Positions 1 to 6,632 of a stretch of 8,533 bases of DNA are shown here, one piece after another. The DNA comes from Citricoccus sp. WCRC_4 (GTDB lineage: Bacteria > Actinomycetota > Actinomycetes > Actinomycetales > Micrococcaceae): positions 1 to 8,533 of the forward strand of contig JAPFFX010000157.1 of the NCBI GenBank assembly GCA_026645375.1. The letters are read 5' to 3'. How positions within the stretch are numbered: position 1 is the first letter of the stretch; every line of letters begins with the position of its first letter. A program made the translations under genes and the position numbers. Below the pieces are notes generated by a model. That model was given only the letters and a program-made list of their open reading frames with translations, ran no database searches and was not told the origin of the DNA.

Positions 1-162
1 TGGGGCAGCACCGGCCGGTCCGGTGGGCTGTCCGGCGGCCGTCGCCGTGCCCACGGCATACGCCGACGCCTCGCGGCCCGCGTCGGGCGAGTCCCGGTCC
101 CTGCGGCGCCGGCGCCGGGGCTCCTCCGGCGGACGGTAACGGTCGAACTCGGAGGTGGTCAC
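1..162 (-). CDS. nrfD: NrfD/PsrC-type membrane anchor subunit of formate dehydrogenase, N-terminal fragment (cut by window edge)
   Basis: Only the first 54 codons are present; the gene runs off the left edge. It starts with GTG at 160-162, overlapping the TGA of fdhB (159-161) as GTGA, which indicates translational coupling in the fdh operon. A run of six G just upstream, inside the end of fdhB, can serve as ribosome binding site. The visible peptide begins VTTSEFDRYRPPEEPRRRRR and continues with an Arg-rich then Ala/Gly/Pro-rich stretch. This resembles the cytoplasmic N-terminal leader I recall for actinobacterial NrfD/polysulfide reductase-like proteins that follow fdhB. In the family the rest is a multi-helix membrane protein that anchors the Fe-S subunit and passes electrons to menaquinone. 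No membrane helix is visible yet. The assignment rests on the leader and operon position, so it is fairly but not fully secure. Confidence 0.72.
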   Translation of the reverse strand, partial: MTTSEFDRYRPPEEPRRRRRRDRDSPDAGREASAYAVGTATAAGQPTGPAGAAP

Positions 163-1352
163 CGGCGCCCCCCCAGCACGAACGCGAGCGCGGAGGCCGC
201 GGCCATGCCGGCCATGGCGATCCCGGCGCGGGCGTACATGCGTGGCAGGTCGGCGGTCGGCACCCGGGGGTCCGGCGGCAGGCCGTAGACCTCGGGCTCG
301 TCCAGCAGCAGGAACACCGACCCGGTCCCGCCGACGCCGTCGTTCGGGTTCGCCCCGTAGAGCCGGGCCTCGGTGCGCCCCTCGGCGTGCAGCCGGGCCA
401 CCCGCTCCCGGGCCCCACCCACCAGGTCCTCTCGTTCGCCGTACTTGATGGACGTCGTCGGGCAGGCCTGGGCGCAGGCGGGGGTCTGGTCATCGACGAG
501 CCGGTCATAGCAGAGTGTGCACTTCTGGGCCACGCCGACGTTGCGTGCCTTCTCCGGCTTCCCGGGCCCGGTGGGCGTGACCGGGGCGGCGGAGCGCTCC
601 GTCTTCGGCTGGGCGATGCCGTCCTTGCGCCGCTCGATGACCCCGAACGGGCAGCCGGCCACACAGGTGCCGCAGCCGTTGCAGACGTCGTCCTGGACCA
701 CCACGGTGCCGTGCTCGGTGCGGAACAGCGCCCCGGTGGGGCACACGTCCAGGCAGCCGGCGTTCGTGCAGTGCTTGCAGACGTCCGAGGACATCAGCCA
801 GCGGAACTCGGGGGTGTCCGGCGGGGTCGTGTCCACGGCGCGCGCGTCCTCGGGCCGGGTGGGCCCACCGCCCAGCGAGGACAGCACGTCCAGCTCTCCC
901 AGGTCGGGGGCCGGGGGAAGGCCCGAGGGCGGCCGCCCGGCCACCTCGGACAGCGGACCGGTCATCCCCCCGGTGACCGCGGTGGTGATCGCCTCCCCGG
1001 CGGTGGTGGGCACGCCCGCGGGGCGGATCCGGGGCATGCCCAGGCTCACCAGTTCGCGCCCGGACTCGCGGGCCGCCTCGATGCGGCTGCGATCCTGCTC
1101 GATGAAGGCGACGTGGCGCCAGGTGTCCGCGCCGAGGCCCTCGGAGTTGTCGAAGGAGGAGTTGGACAGCTCGTAGTCGGAGTCCGCCGGGTTGCGGTTC
1201 CACTCCTTGCAGGCCACCTCGCAGGCCTTGCAGCCGATGCAGATCGAGGTGTCCGTGAAGAAGCCCTTGCGGGCATGGGGGTGTTCGTAGTGGGCGTCCG
1301 CGGTGGGGTTGTCCCCCACGGCGGCGGCGTCCGGTGCGGTCAGTCGCTGCAT
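159..1352 (-). CDS. fdhB: formate dehydrogenase iron-sulfur (beta) subunit, four [4Fe-4S] ferredoxin-type
   Basis: This 397-residue protein transfers electrons from the Mo/Se catalytic subunit to the membrane anchor. Sixteen cysteines fall in four ferredoxin-like groups: C38/41/44/48 (CIGCKACEVAC), C192/195/200/204 (CKHCTNAGC), C224/227/230/234 (CNGCGTCVAGC) and C278/281/293/297 (CTLC...CAQAC). This is the FdnH/HybA-type pattern for four [4Fe-4S] clusters. Residues about 86-185 are a Pro/Gly/Ala-rich insertion between the first and second groups. That makes the protein roughly 100 residues longer than E. coli FdnH. Residues about 377-393 form a hydrophobic Ala/Met/Val segment ending in GGRR, a likely single C-terminal membrane helix as in FdnH. 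The ATG abuts the TAG of fdh with no gap, and GGAGG lies 5 nt upstream inside the end of fdh. The downstream nrfD start overlaps its stop. No signal peptide is seen. Confidence 0.93.
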   Translation of the reverse strand: MQRLTAPDAAAVGDNPTADAHYEHPHARKGFFTDTSICIGCKACEVACKEWNRNPADSDYELSNSSFDNSEGLGADTWRHVAFIEQDRSRIEAARESGRELVSLGMPRIRPAGVPTTAGEAITTAVTGGMTGPLSEVAGRPPSGLPPAPDLGELDVLSSLGGGPTRPEDARAVDTTPPDTPEFRWLMSSDVCKHCTNAGCLDVCPTGALFRTEHGTVVVQDDVCNGCGTCVAGCPFGVIERRKDGIAQPKTERSAAPVTPTGPGKPEKARNVGVAQKCTLCYDRLVDDQTPACAQACPTTSIKYGEREDLVGGARERVARLHAEGRTEARLYGANPNDGVGGTGSVFLLLDEPEVYGLPPDPRVPTADLPRMYARAGIAMAGMAAASALAFVLGGRR

Positions 1353-4300
1353 CTACTCCTCCGCTCCTGGCTGGTCCGTCGATTCGTGGTCCAGCCGCTC
1401 GGACCGGTCGGTGGCCTCCTCGGCGCCGGCCTCCTCGTGGCTGCCGGTGACGCCCTCGTTGCCCGTGTCCACGGTCAGGTGCGCCCTGCGCTGGTAGTCC
1501 TCCACCAGTCGCAACAGCTCTCTGCCCCGGGGTCGCCGGCCCGGCCGGATGTCCACGGCACCGACCTTGGAGCCCTGGATGAGCACGTTCGGGTCCAGGG
1601 TGATGCCCAGCAGGTCATTGGCGGAGTCACCCGTGACGACAGCGTCGTTGCCGACGCCCCAGTGGTAGGGCAACCCGATCTGGTGCACCGTCTGTCCGCC
1701 CACCCGCAGCGGCCTCATCCGCTCGGTGACCAGGACCTTGGCCTCGATCGCCGCCCGCGGGGAGATCAGCGTGGCCCAGCCGTAGGGTTCCAGTCCGCGC
1801 TCGGCGGCCAGTTCCGGGGAGACCTCGCAGAACATCTCGGGTTGGAGCTCGGCCAGGTACGGCAGCCAGCGGCTCATCCCGCCGGCGGTGTGGTGCTCGG
1901 TCAGCCGGTAGGTGGTGAACACGAAGGGGTACACGTCCGATCCCGGGGCGCCCGGTTCCGGCGCGCTGAGGTTGTCCTTGCGGGGCAGGGTGACCCGGGT
2001 GGGGTTGTGCTGCTGCCGGTACAGCGGATTGCGCACCGGGGACTCCTGCGGCTCGTAGTGGGTCGGCAGCGGTCCGTCCACCATGCCCTTGGGCGCGAAG
2101 AGCCAGCCCTTGCCGTCGGCCTGCATGATGAACGGGTCGTCCCCGGCCAGCGCGGCCGCACCGCCCAGTGAGGGGTCCGGGGCGCTGCCGGGCGCACGGT
2201 CCACGGGGAAGTCCGGGACGTCGTTGCCCACCCACTTGCCCTGGTCCTCGTCCCACCAGACGAGCTTCTTGCGCTCGCTCCAGGGCCGGCCCTGCGGGTC
2301 CGCCGAGGCCCGGTTGTACAGGATCCGCCGGTTCGACGGCCAGGCCCAGCCCCATTCCTCGGTCTGGGGACCGTCGCCACCGCCCGGGGTGCGGTCGGCG
2401 GCATGGTTGATGCCGTCCGCGAAGACGCCGGTGTAGATCCAGCAGCCGCCGGCCGTGGAACCGTCCGCCTTCATCTGGGTGTAGCTGGAGAGCAGCGTGC
2501 CGGCATCGGGCCCCGTGAGCTGGTGGCCGTTGATCTCCCGCAGGATGGCCTCGCCGTCGGGCTCCCCGTGCTCGTCCTCCGGGTAGTCCCACGTCAGGTC
2601 CAGCAGCGGGCGGTCGCGGGGGTCGGTGGAGTCCGCCAGCCGCGCCCGGATCCGCTTGCCGAGCTCGTGGAAGAACTGCAGCTCGGACTGGGCGTCGCCC
2701 GGCGGGGCCACGGCCTGGTGGCGCCACTGCAGCAGGCGCTGGGTCTGGGTGAAGGTGCCGGCCTTCTCCACGTGGTTGGCCGCCGGGAAGAAGAACACCT
2801 CGGTGTCGATGTCCTCGGTGCGCAGCTCGCCGGTGGCGATCTCCGGGCCGTCCTTCCACCAGGTGGCCGACTCGATGAGCTGGAAGTCCCGGACGACGAG
2901 CCACTTCAGGTGGGACATGCCCATCCGCTGCATGCGGCCGTTGGCGGAGCCGACCGCCGGGTTCTGCCCGAGCAGGAAGTAGCCCTCGACGTCCCCGGCG
3001 ATCATCCCCTCCACCGTCTGGTAGGTGCCGTGGGGACCGGTGAGGCGGGGGATGTAGTCGTAGGCGTAGTCGTTGCCCGCGTGGGCGGCCTCACCCCACC
3101 AGGCCTTGAGCAGGCTGACGGTGTAGGCGTCCGCCTCGGCCCAGTAGCCCTTCTGCTTCTTGGAGGCGATCGACTCTATGTAGGTGCCCAGGTCCTGCTT
3201 CTCCACGGTGGGCATCGGCAGGTAGCCGGGCAGCAGGTTGAACAGGGTGGGGATGTCCGTGCAGCCCTGGATGGACGCGTGGCCACGCAGGGCCATGATG
3301 CCCCCGCCCGGGCGTCCCATGTTGCCCAGCAGCAGCTGCAGGATGGTGGCGGTGCGGATGTACTGGGCGCCGACCGTGTGCTGCGTCCAGCCCACGGCGT
3401 AGGCGAAGCAGGTGGTGCGCTCGCGGCCCGAGTTCTCGGTGATCGTCCGGGCCAGCTCCTCGAAGTCCGCCACCGAGATCCCGCAGGCGTCCCGCACCAT
3501 CTCCGGGGTGTAGCGCGCGTAGTGGCGCTTCAGGATCTGGAAGACGGTGCGCGGGTGCTGCAGCGTCTCGTCCCGGCGCGGCAGGCGCGTCTCGACGTCC
3601 GGGCCACCGGAACCGTACTGCTGGCCGGCCGCCTCCGTGGAGGCCTCCGCCCCGTCCTCCCGGGCGCTGTCCTCCGCCGCACCGTTCCCGACGCCGGCTC
3701 CCCCGGAACCGCTGCCGGGCTCCGGTTCGTAGGCCCAGGACTTCATGTCGTAGCCGCCGGACTCCTCGTCATACCCGGAGAACAGCCCGTCGAGGTCCTC
3801 GGCGTCCCGGAAGTCCTCGTTCACGATCGTGGCGGCGTTCGTGTAGGCCACCACGTACTCCCTGAACCACTTCTCCTGGGTCAGCACGTAGTTGATCAGC
3901 GCACCGAGCAGCACGATGTCCGAACCGGCGCGGATCGGCACGTGCTTGTCCGCCACGGCCGAGGTGCGCGAGAAGCGCGGGTCCACGTGGAAGACCTTGG
4001 CACCGCGCGCCTTGGCCTCGGTCACCCACTGGAAGCCCACGGGGTGGGCCTCGGCCATGTTCGAGCCCTGGATGACGATGCAGTCAGCGTTGGCCATGTC
4101 CTGCAGCGATTGGGTGGCGCCGCCGCGCCCGAAGGAGGTCCCCAGACCGGGAACCGTGGCGGAGTGTCAAATACGGGCCTGGTTCTCGATCTGGATGGCA
4201 CCGGCCGCCGTGAACAGCTTCTTGATGAGGTAGTTCTCCTCATTGTCCAGCGTGGCCCCGCCCAAGGAGGCGACCCCCATGGTGCGGGCCAGCCGTCGGC

Positions 4301-4733
4301 CCTGCTCGTCCAGGTCCTGCCAGCCGTTGCGGCGGGACTCCAGGAACCGGTCCACCACCATCTCGGTGGCGGTCTCGACGTCCATCTCCTGCCACTCGGT
4401 CGCCCGCGGCGCGCGGTAGAGGACCTTCGTCTGGCGGTTGGAGGTGTTGACGAGCTGCTCGCTCGCCGATCCCTTGGGGCACAGCCGGCCGCGGGAGATC
4501 GGCGAGTCCGGGTCTCCCTCGATCTGCACGACCCTCTCGTCCGTGACGAAGACCTTCTGGCCGCAGCCGACCGCACAATACGGGCACACGCTCTGCACGG
4601 ACCGGTCCGCGGTGGTGGTGCGCGGGGCGATGGCCCGCGTGGTCGGAGAGGTCACGGCAGAGCTTCGACCCGAGGAGTCGTCCGTGCGGAACTGCCGGAT
4701 GACCGGCCATTCCAGGAAGCTGAACCGTGACAT
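1353..4733 (-). CDS. fdh: selenocysteine-containing formate dehydrogenase, catalytic (alpha) subunit; UGA at 4167-4169 read as Sec
   Basis: This Mo-bis-MGD enzyme oxidises formate to CO2. Read as one gene it has 1126 residues with in-frame UGA as Sec189, followed by His190. The frame is continuous: N-terminal part 4170-4733, UGA 4167-4169, then 4166 down to TAG at 1353-1355. Homology runs straight through, with ENQARI before UGA and HSATVPGLGTSFGRGGATQ after; E. coli FdnG has ARV-Sec-HGP at this site. C50, C53, C57 and C85 (CPYCAVGC...LCPKG) bind a [4Fe-4S] cluster, and Lys87 lies between it and the cofactor in the family. GRPGGGIMALRGH (about 473-485) and TFTQTQRLLQWR are typical of the Mo-pterin domain. 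YPFVFTTYRLTEHH opens the C-terminal dinucleotide-binding domain (about 930-1075). Residues 338-386 are a Gly/Ala/Glu/Ser-rich insertion, and the last 39 residues form an acidic tail. The N-terminus has no Tat twin-arginine leader. A caller treating UGA as stop would split the gene and start the second part falsely at ATG 4097. Confidence 0.95.
1356..1362 (-). promoter_or_regulatory. ribosome binding site of fdhB
   Basis: On the minus strand GGAGGAG is followed by TAG (the fdh stop) and then directly by the fdhB ATG. The GGAGG core sits 5 nt from the start codon. It lies within the last codons of fdh, so fdhB translation is probably coupled to fdh translation, which itself depends on UGA readthrough. 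Confidence 0.8.
4137..4169 (-). promoter_or_regulatory. bacterial SECIS element (SelB-binding stem-loop) in fdh mRNA
   Basis: Counting U of UGA as 1, eleven bases separate the UGA from a stem-loop at bases 15-33 (window 4155 down to 4137), sequence GGUUCCGGGUCUGGGGACC. E. coli fdhF has the same 11-base gap and the related GGUUGCAGGUCUGCACC. With U17 bulged, G15-C33, G16-C32, U18-A31, C19-G30 and C20-G29 pair, leaving a loop that carries GGUCU. The three bases known to matter for E. coli SelB (bulged U17, loop G23 and U24) are all present at the same offsets. A lower stem is not obvious: C8-C12 could pair with GGCGG at 46-50, but asymmetrically. SelB binding is inferred from this match. Confidence 0.85.
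4167..4169 (-). other. UGA selenocysteine codon (Sec189) of formate dehydrogenase
   Basis: The minus strand reads CGT ATT TGA CAC TCC, giving Arg-Ile-Sec-His-Ser. The residue before His is the Mo/W ligand in formate dehydrogenases and is Sec or Cys in the family. Continuous family homology on both sides, unchanged frame and a matching downstream stem-loop support recoding rather than termination. The base after UGA is C, the same context as E. coli fdhF (UGA CAC). No cysteine codon occurs at or near this place to replace it. Confidence 0.95.
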
Positions 4734-4805
4734 GGGTCCAACCTATCCCAGCCGGTGGCAGGGGGAAAGTACCGGCGCGGTCGCGGCGTCCGGTTGACTG
4801 GGGGC
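4734..4805. promoter_or_regulatory. divergent promoter region between fdh operon and the DNA polymerase-like gene
   Basis: This 72-bp gap is the only intergenic stretch of any size and must hold the start signals for both divergent genes. Toward fdh (minus strand), TAGGTT (4745-4740) fits TAnnnT. TTTCCC (4768-4763), 17 bp upstream, shares three of six bases with TTGACA. The hexamer ends 6 bases before the fdh ATG, so transcription could begin at or next to the ATG. No good Shine-Dalgarno sequence is present. Toward the polymerase (plus strand), TTGACT (4794-4799) also ends 6 bases before its ATG but matches a -10 poorly. No clear operator palindrome was seen. All of this is read by eye and is weak individually. 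Confidence 0.4.
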
Positions 4806-6614
4806 ATGCAGCACATCGTCCTCGGCCCGGCACCCGCGGCCTCGGCGGGCCCGTCCGCCGGGTCGTCGGCCCCGTCCGGCCCGGCGCCGGGCTCGTGGGA
4901 GGCCGTCCTGGTCGACGGTGACCGGATCGTGCCGGGACCCACGGCCGGCCCGGACCAGCTGCCCGGACTGGTCCGCGCGCTGCCGGACCGCCTCGGGACG
5001 GACCCCGCGTCCATCCGCTGGGTGTTCGCCTCCGTGGCCACCGGGTACCCGCCGCTCCTGAGGGCCGGCATCGAACTCGGCAGGTGCTGGGACCTCGGCC
5101 TCGCCCAGCGGATCCTCACCGGCGCGGCCACGCTCGAGGCCGCCGGCGTGCGCTACTCCCCCACCGTCGTCGTGCCCGTCCGGGACCCGGAACCCTACGG
5201 GGAGGCGCCGCGGCCGGGACCACCGGACCAGGAGGCGTTCTTCGAGCTGCCGGCCGCGGGGGCCGGACGGGACGGGCACCCCGGGGCGGCCGGGCTGGCG
5301 CGGGAACTGGTCACCCAGCTGGCCGCTGTCACCGGCTCTCGGCATCCGCAGCGCCTGATGCTGCTGCTGGCCGCGGAGTCCCAGGGTGCGCTGGTCGCGG
5401 CGGAGATGCTGCAGGAGGGGCTGCCCTGGCGCCGGGACCTGCACGAGGAGATGCTCCGGCGCCGGCTCGGGCCCCGCCCCCGTGAGGGCGAACGGCCACG
5501 GCTGCTGCAGGAGCTGGCCCAGCGCCTTGCCGCAGGCCTCGGCGTCCCCGGGCTCAATCCCGATTCTCCCCAGGACCTGTTGCGGGCACTCACGGCGGCC
5601 GGGGTGCGGGTGTCCTCCACCCGGGCCTGGGAACTGAGGGAATGGGCCCGGGGTGGCGGTGCGGACTCGCAGCGCCGCACGGAGTTGGTGGAACCCGTGC
5701 TGGAGTACAAGCACCTGTACCGGTTGTGGACGGCCAACGGCTGGCACTGGCTGGACGAATGGGTCCGGGACGGCCGCTTCCACCCCGCGTACTCCGTGGG
5801 TGGCGTGGTGACCGGGCGATGGGCCGCCCACGGCGGCGGGGCCATGCAGGTCCCCGCGGCCGTGCGGGATGCCGTGCGGTCGGACCCGGGCTGGCTGCTC
5901 ACCGTGGCCGATGCCTCTCAGGTGGAACCGCGCATCCTGGCGGCGATGTCGCAGGACCGGACCCTGGCCGCCGCCGGCTCCGGGCACGACCTGTACCTGG
6001 CGGTGGCGGAGCAGGGCCGGCGGGCCGGGTCCGGGATCGGCGACCGGACCCGGGCGAAGATCGCGCTGCTCGGTGCCATGTACGGGGCCACCACGGGTGA
6101 CTCGGCCGTGCTGATGCCGCACCTGCGCCGCCTGTACCCCGAGGCCATCGAGCTGCTCGAGCGGGCCGCCCGCCGCGGCGAGGAGGGTGGTCAGGTGGCC
6201 ACCTGGCTGGGCCGCACCTCCCCGGCGGTGGCGCCGGACTGGCTGGCCAGGGTCCGCGACGTCGGCACGGCCGAGGCGGAGTCCCGGTCCCGGTCGATGC
6301 GCGCGGCGGCCGGCCGGTTCACCCGCAACTTCGTGGTCCAGGGCACCGCGGCCGAGTGGGCCCTGTGCTGGATGGGCGAGATCCGGCGCCGGTTGCGCGA
6401 GGGCGACCGGGACCATCCGCGGGGACTGCGGACCCGGCTGGTGTTCTTCGTCCATGACGAGGTCGTGCTGCACGGCCCCGCCGAGGAGGCCCCCGCCGTC
6501 GGACGGATCGTCACCGAGGCGGCCGCCACCGCCGGCCGGCTGCTGTTCGGGGCGGCACCGGTCGAGTTCCCGCTCACGGTCGCCGCGGTCGAGTCCTACG
6601 CCGAGGCGGACTAG
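4806..6614 (+). CDS. family-A DNA polymerase-like protein (actinobacterial 'bifunctional 3'-5' exonuclease/DNA polymerase' family)
   Basis: This 602-residue protein is related to the polymerase part of DNA polymerase I but lacks a 5' nuclease domain. Polymerase motif A is DASQVEPR (369-376) with catalytic D369 and steric-gate E374. Motif B is RTRAKIALLGAMYG (414-427) with R414, K418 and Y426. Motif C is VHDEV (549-553) with D551 and E552. All polymerase catalytic residues are therefore present. Position 422 is Leu where Taq has Phe667. The N-terminal 180 residues correspond to the exonuclease-fold region, but I find no DxE motif there, so 3'-5' exonuclease activity is doubtful. Residues about 8-30 are an Ala/Ser/Gly/Pro linker. 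ATG 4806 (MQHIVLGPAP) is preferred because its hydrophobic start resembles the start of relatives as I recall them; an in-frame GTG at 4755 would add 17 basic residues. No good RBS precedes it (GGGGG ends 1 nt from ATG). A role in DNA repair is an inference. Confidence 0.88.
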   Translation: MQHIVLGPAPAASAGPSAGSSAPSGPAPGSWEAVLVDGDRIVPGPTAGPDQLPGLVRALPDRLGTDPASIRWVFASVATGYPPLLRAGIELGRCWDLGLAQRILTGAATLEAAGVRYSPTVVVPVRDPEPYGEAPRPGPPDQEAFFELPAAGAGRDGHPGAAGLARELVTQLAAVTGSRHPQRLMLLLAAESQGALVAAEMLQEGLPWRRDLHEEMLRRRLGPRPREGERPRLLQELAQRLAAGLGVPGLNPDSPQDLLRALTAAGVRVSSTRAWELREWARGGGADSQRRTELVEPVLEYKHLYRLWTANGWHWLDEWVRDGRFHPAYSVGGVVTGRWAAHGGGAMQVPAAVRDAVRSDPGWLLTVADASQVEPRILAAMSQDRTLAAAGSGHDLYLAVAEQGRRAGSGIGDRTRAKIALLGAMYGATTGDSAVLMPHLRRLYPEAIELLERAARRGEEGGQVATWLGRTSPAVAPDWLARVRDVGTAEAESRSRSMRAAAGRFTRNFVVQGTAAEWALCWMGEIRRRLREGDRDHPRGLRTRLVFFVHDEVVLHGPAEEAPAVGRIVTEAAATAGRLLFGAAPVEFPLTVAAVESYAEAD

Positions 6615-6632
6615 GACCGGTTCGCCCTGGTC
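6615..6632. terminator. weak hairpin in the convergent gap between the polymerase-like gene and tdk
   Basis: GACCGG (6615-6620) can pair with CTGGTC (6627-6632) around a 6-nt loop. On the plus strand this is six pairs including one G-U; on the minus strand one pair is an A-C mismatch. No T-run follows on either side. It overlaps the tdk stop codon. It is the only candidate terminator in the 16-bp convergent gap and is weak. Confidence 0.25.

Noticed and set aside
61..120. Possible GC-rich inverted repeat (ggcgccggcgccgg)
   Set aside because: It encodes the poly-Arg leader of nrfD (CGC/CGG codons); the palindromic look follows from these codons, and it sits within the operon without a T-run.
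387..2171. Long plus-strand open frame of 594 codons antisense to fdhB and fdh
   Set aside because: It lies opposite well-recognised Fe-S and Mo-enzyme genes, its translation is Gly/Arg/Val/His-rich with no family motif, and such open antisense frames are expected at this GC content.
1353..4097. Independent 914-residue molybdopterin oxidoreductase starting at ATG 4097
   Set aside because: The ATG is internal: it encodes a Met inside the conserved SLQDMANADC region, and a protein starting there would lack the Fe-S cluster motif and the Sec residue.
2403..4730. Plus-strand open frame of 775 codons antisense to nearly all of fdh
   Set aside because: It is the mirror of the fdh reading frame: its composition (Val, Leu, Gly, Arg, Asp) comes from complementing conserved codons, it has no domain or credible start, and it runs opposite the SECIS and UGA.
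4167..4733. A separate 188-residue truncated formate dehydrogenase, or a nonsense-mutated pseudogene
   Set aside because: The stop sits at the catalytic Sec position, homology continues in the same frame, the SECIS is intact and the rest of the operon is undamaged. Recoding explains everything without a mutation.
4743..6473. Minus-strand open frame of 576 codons opposite the polymerase-like gene
   Set aside because: The plus-strand frame has all polymerase motifs; the minus frame is Pro/Gly/Arg/His-rich with no recognisable domain.
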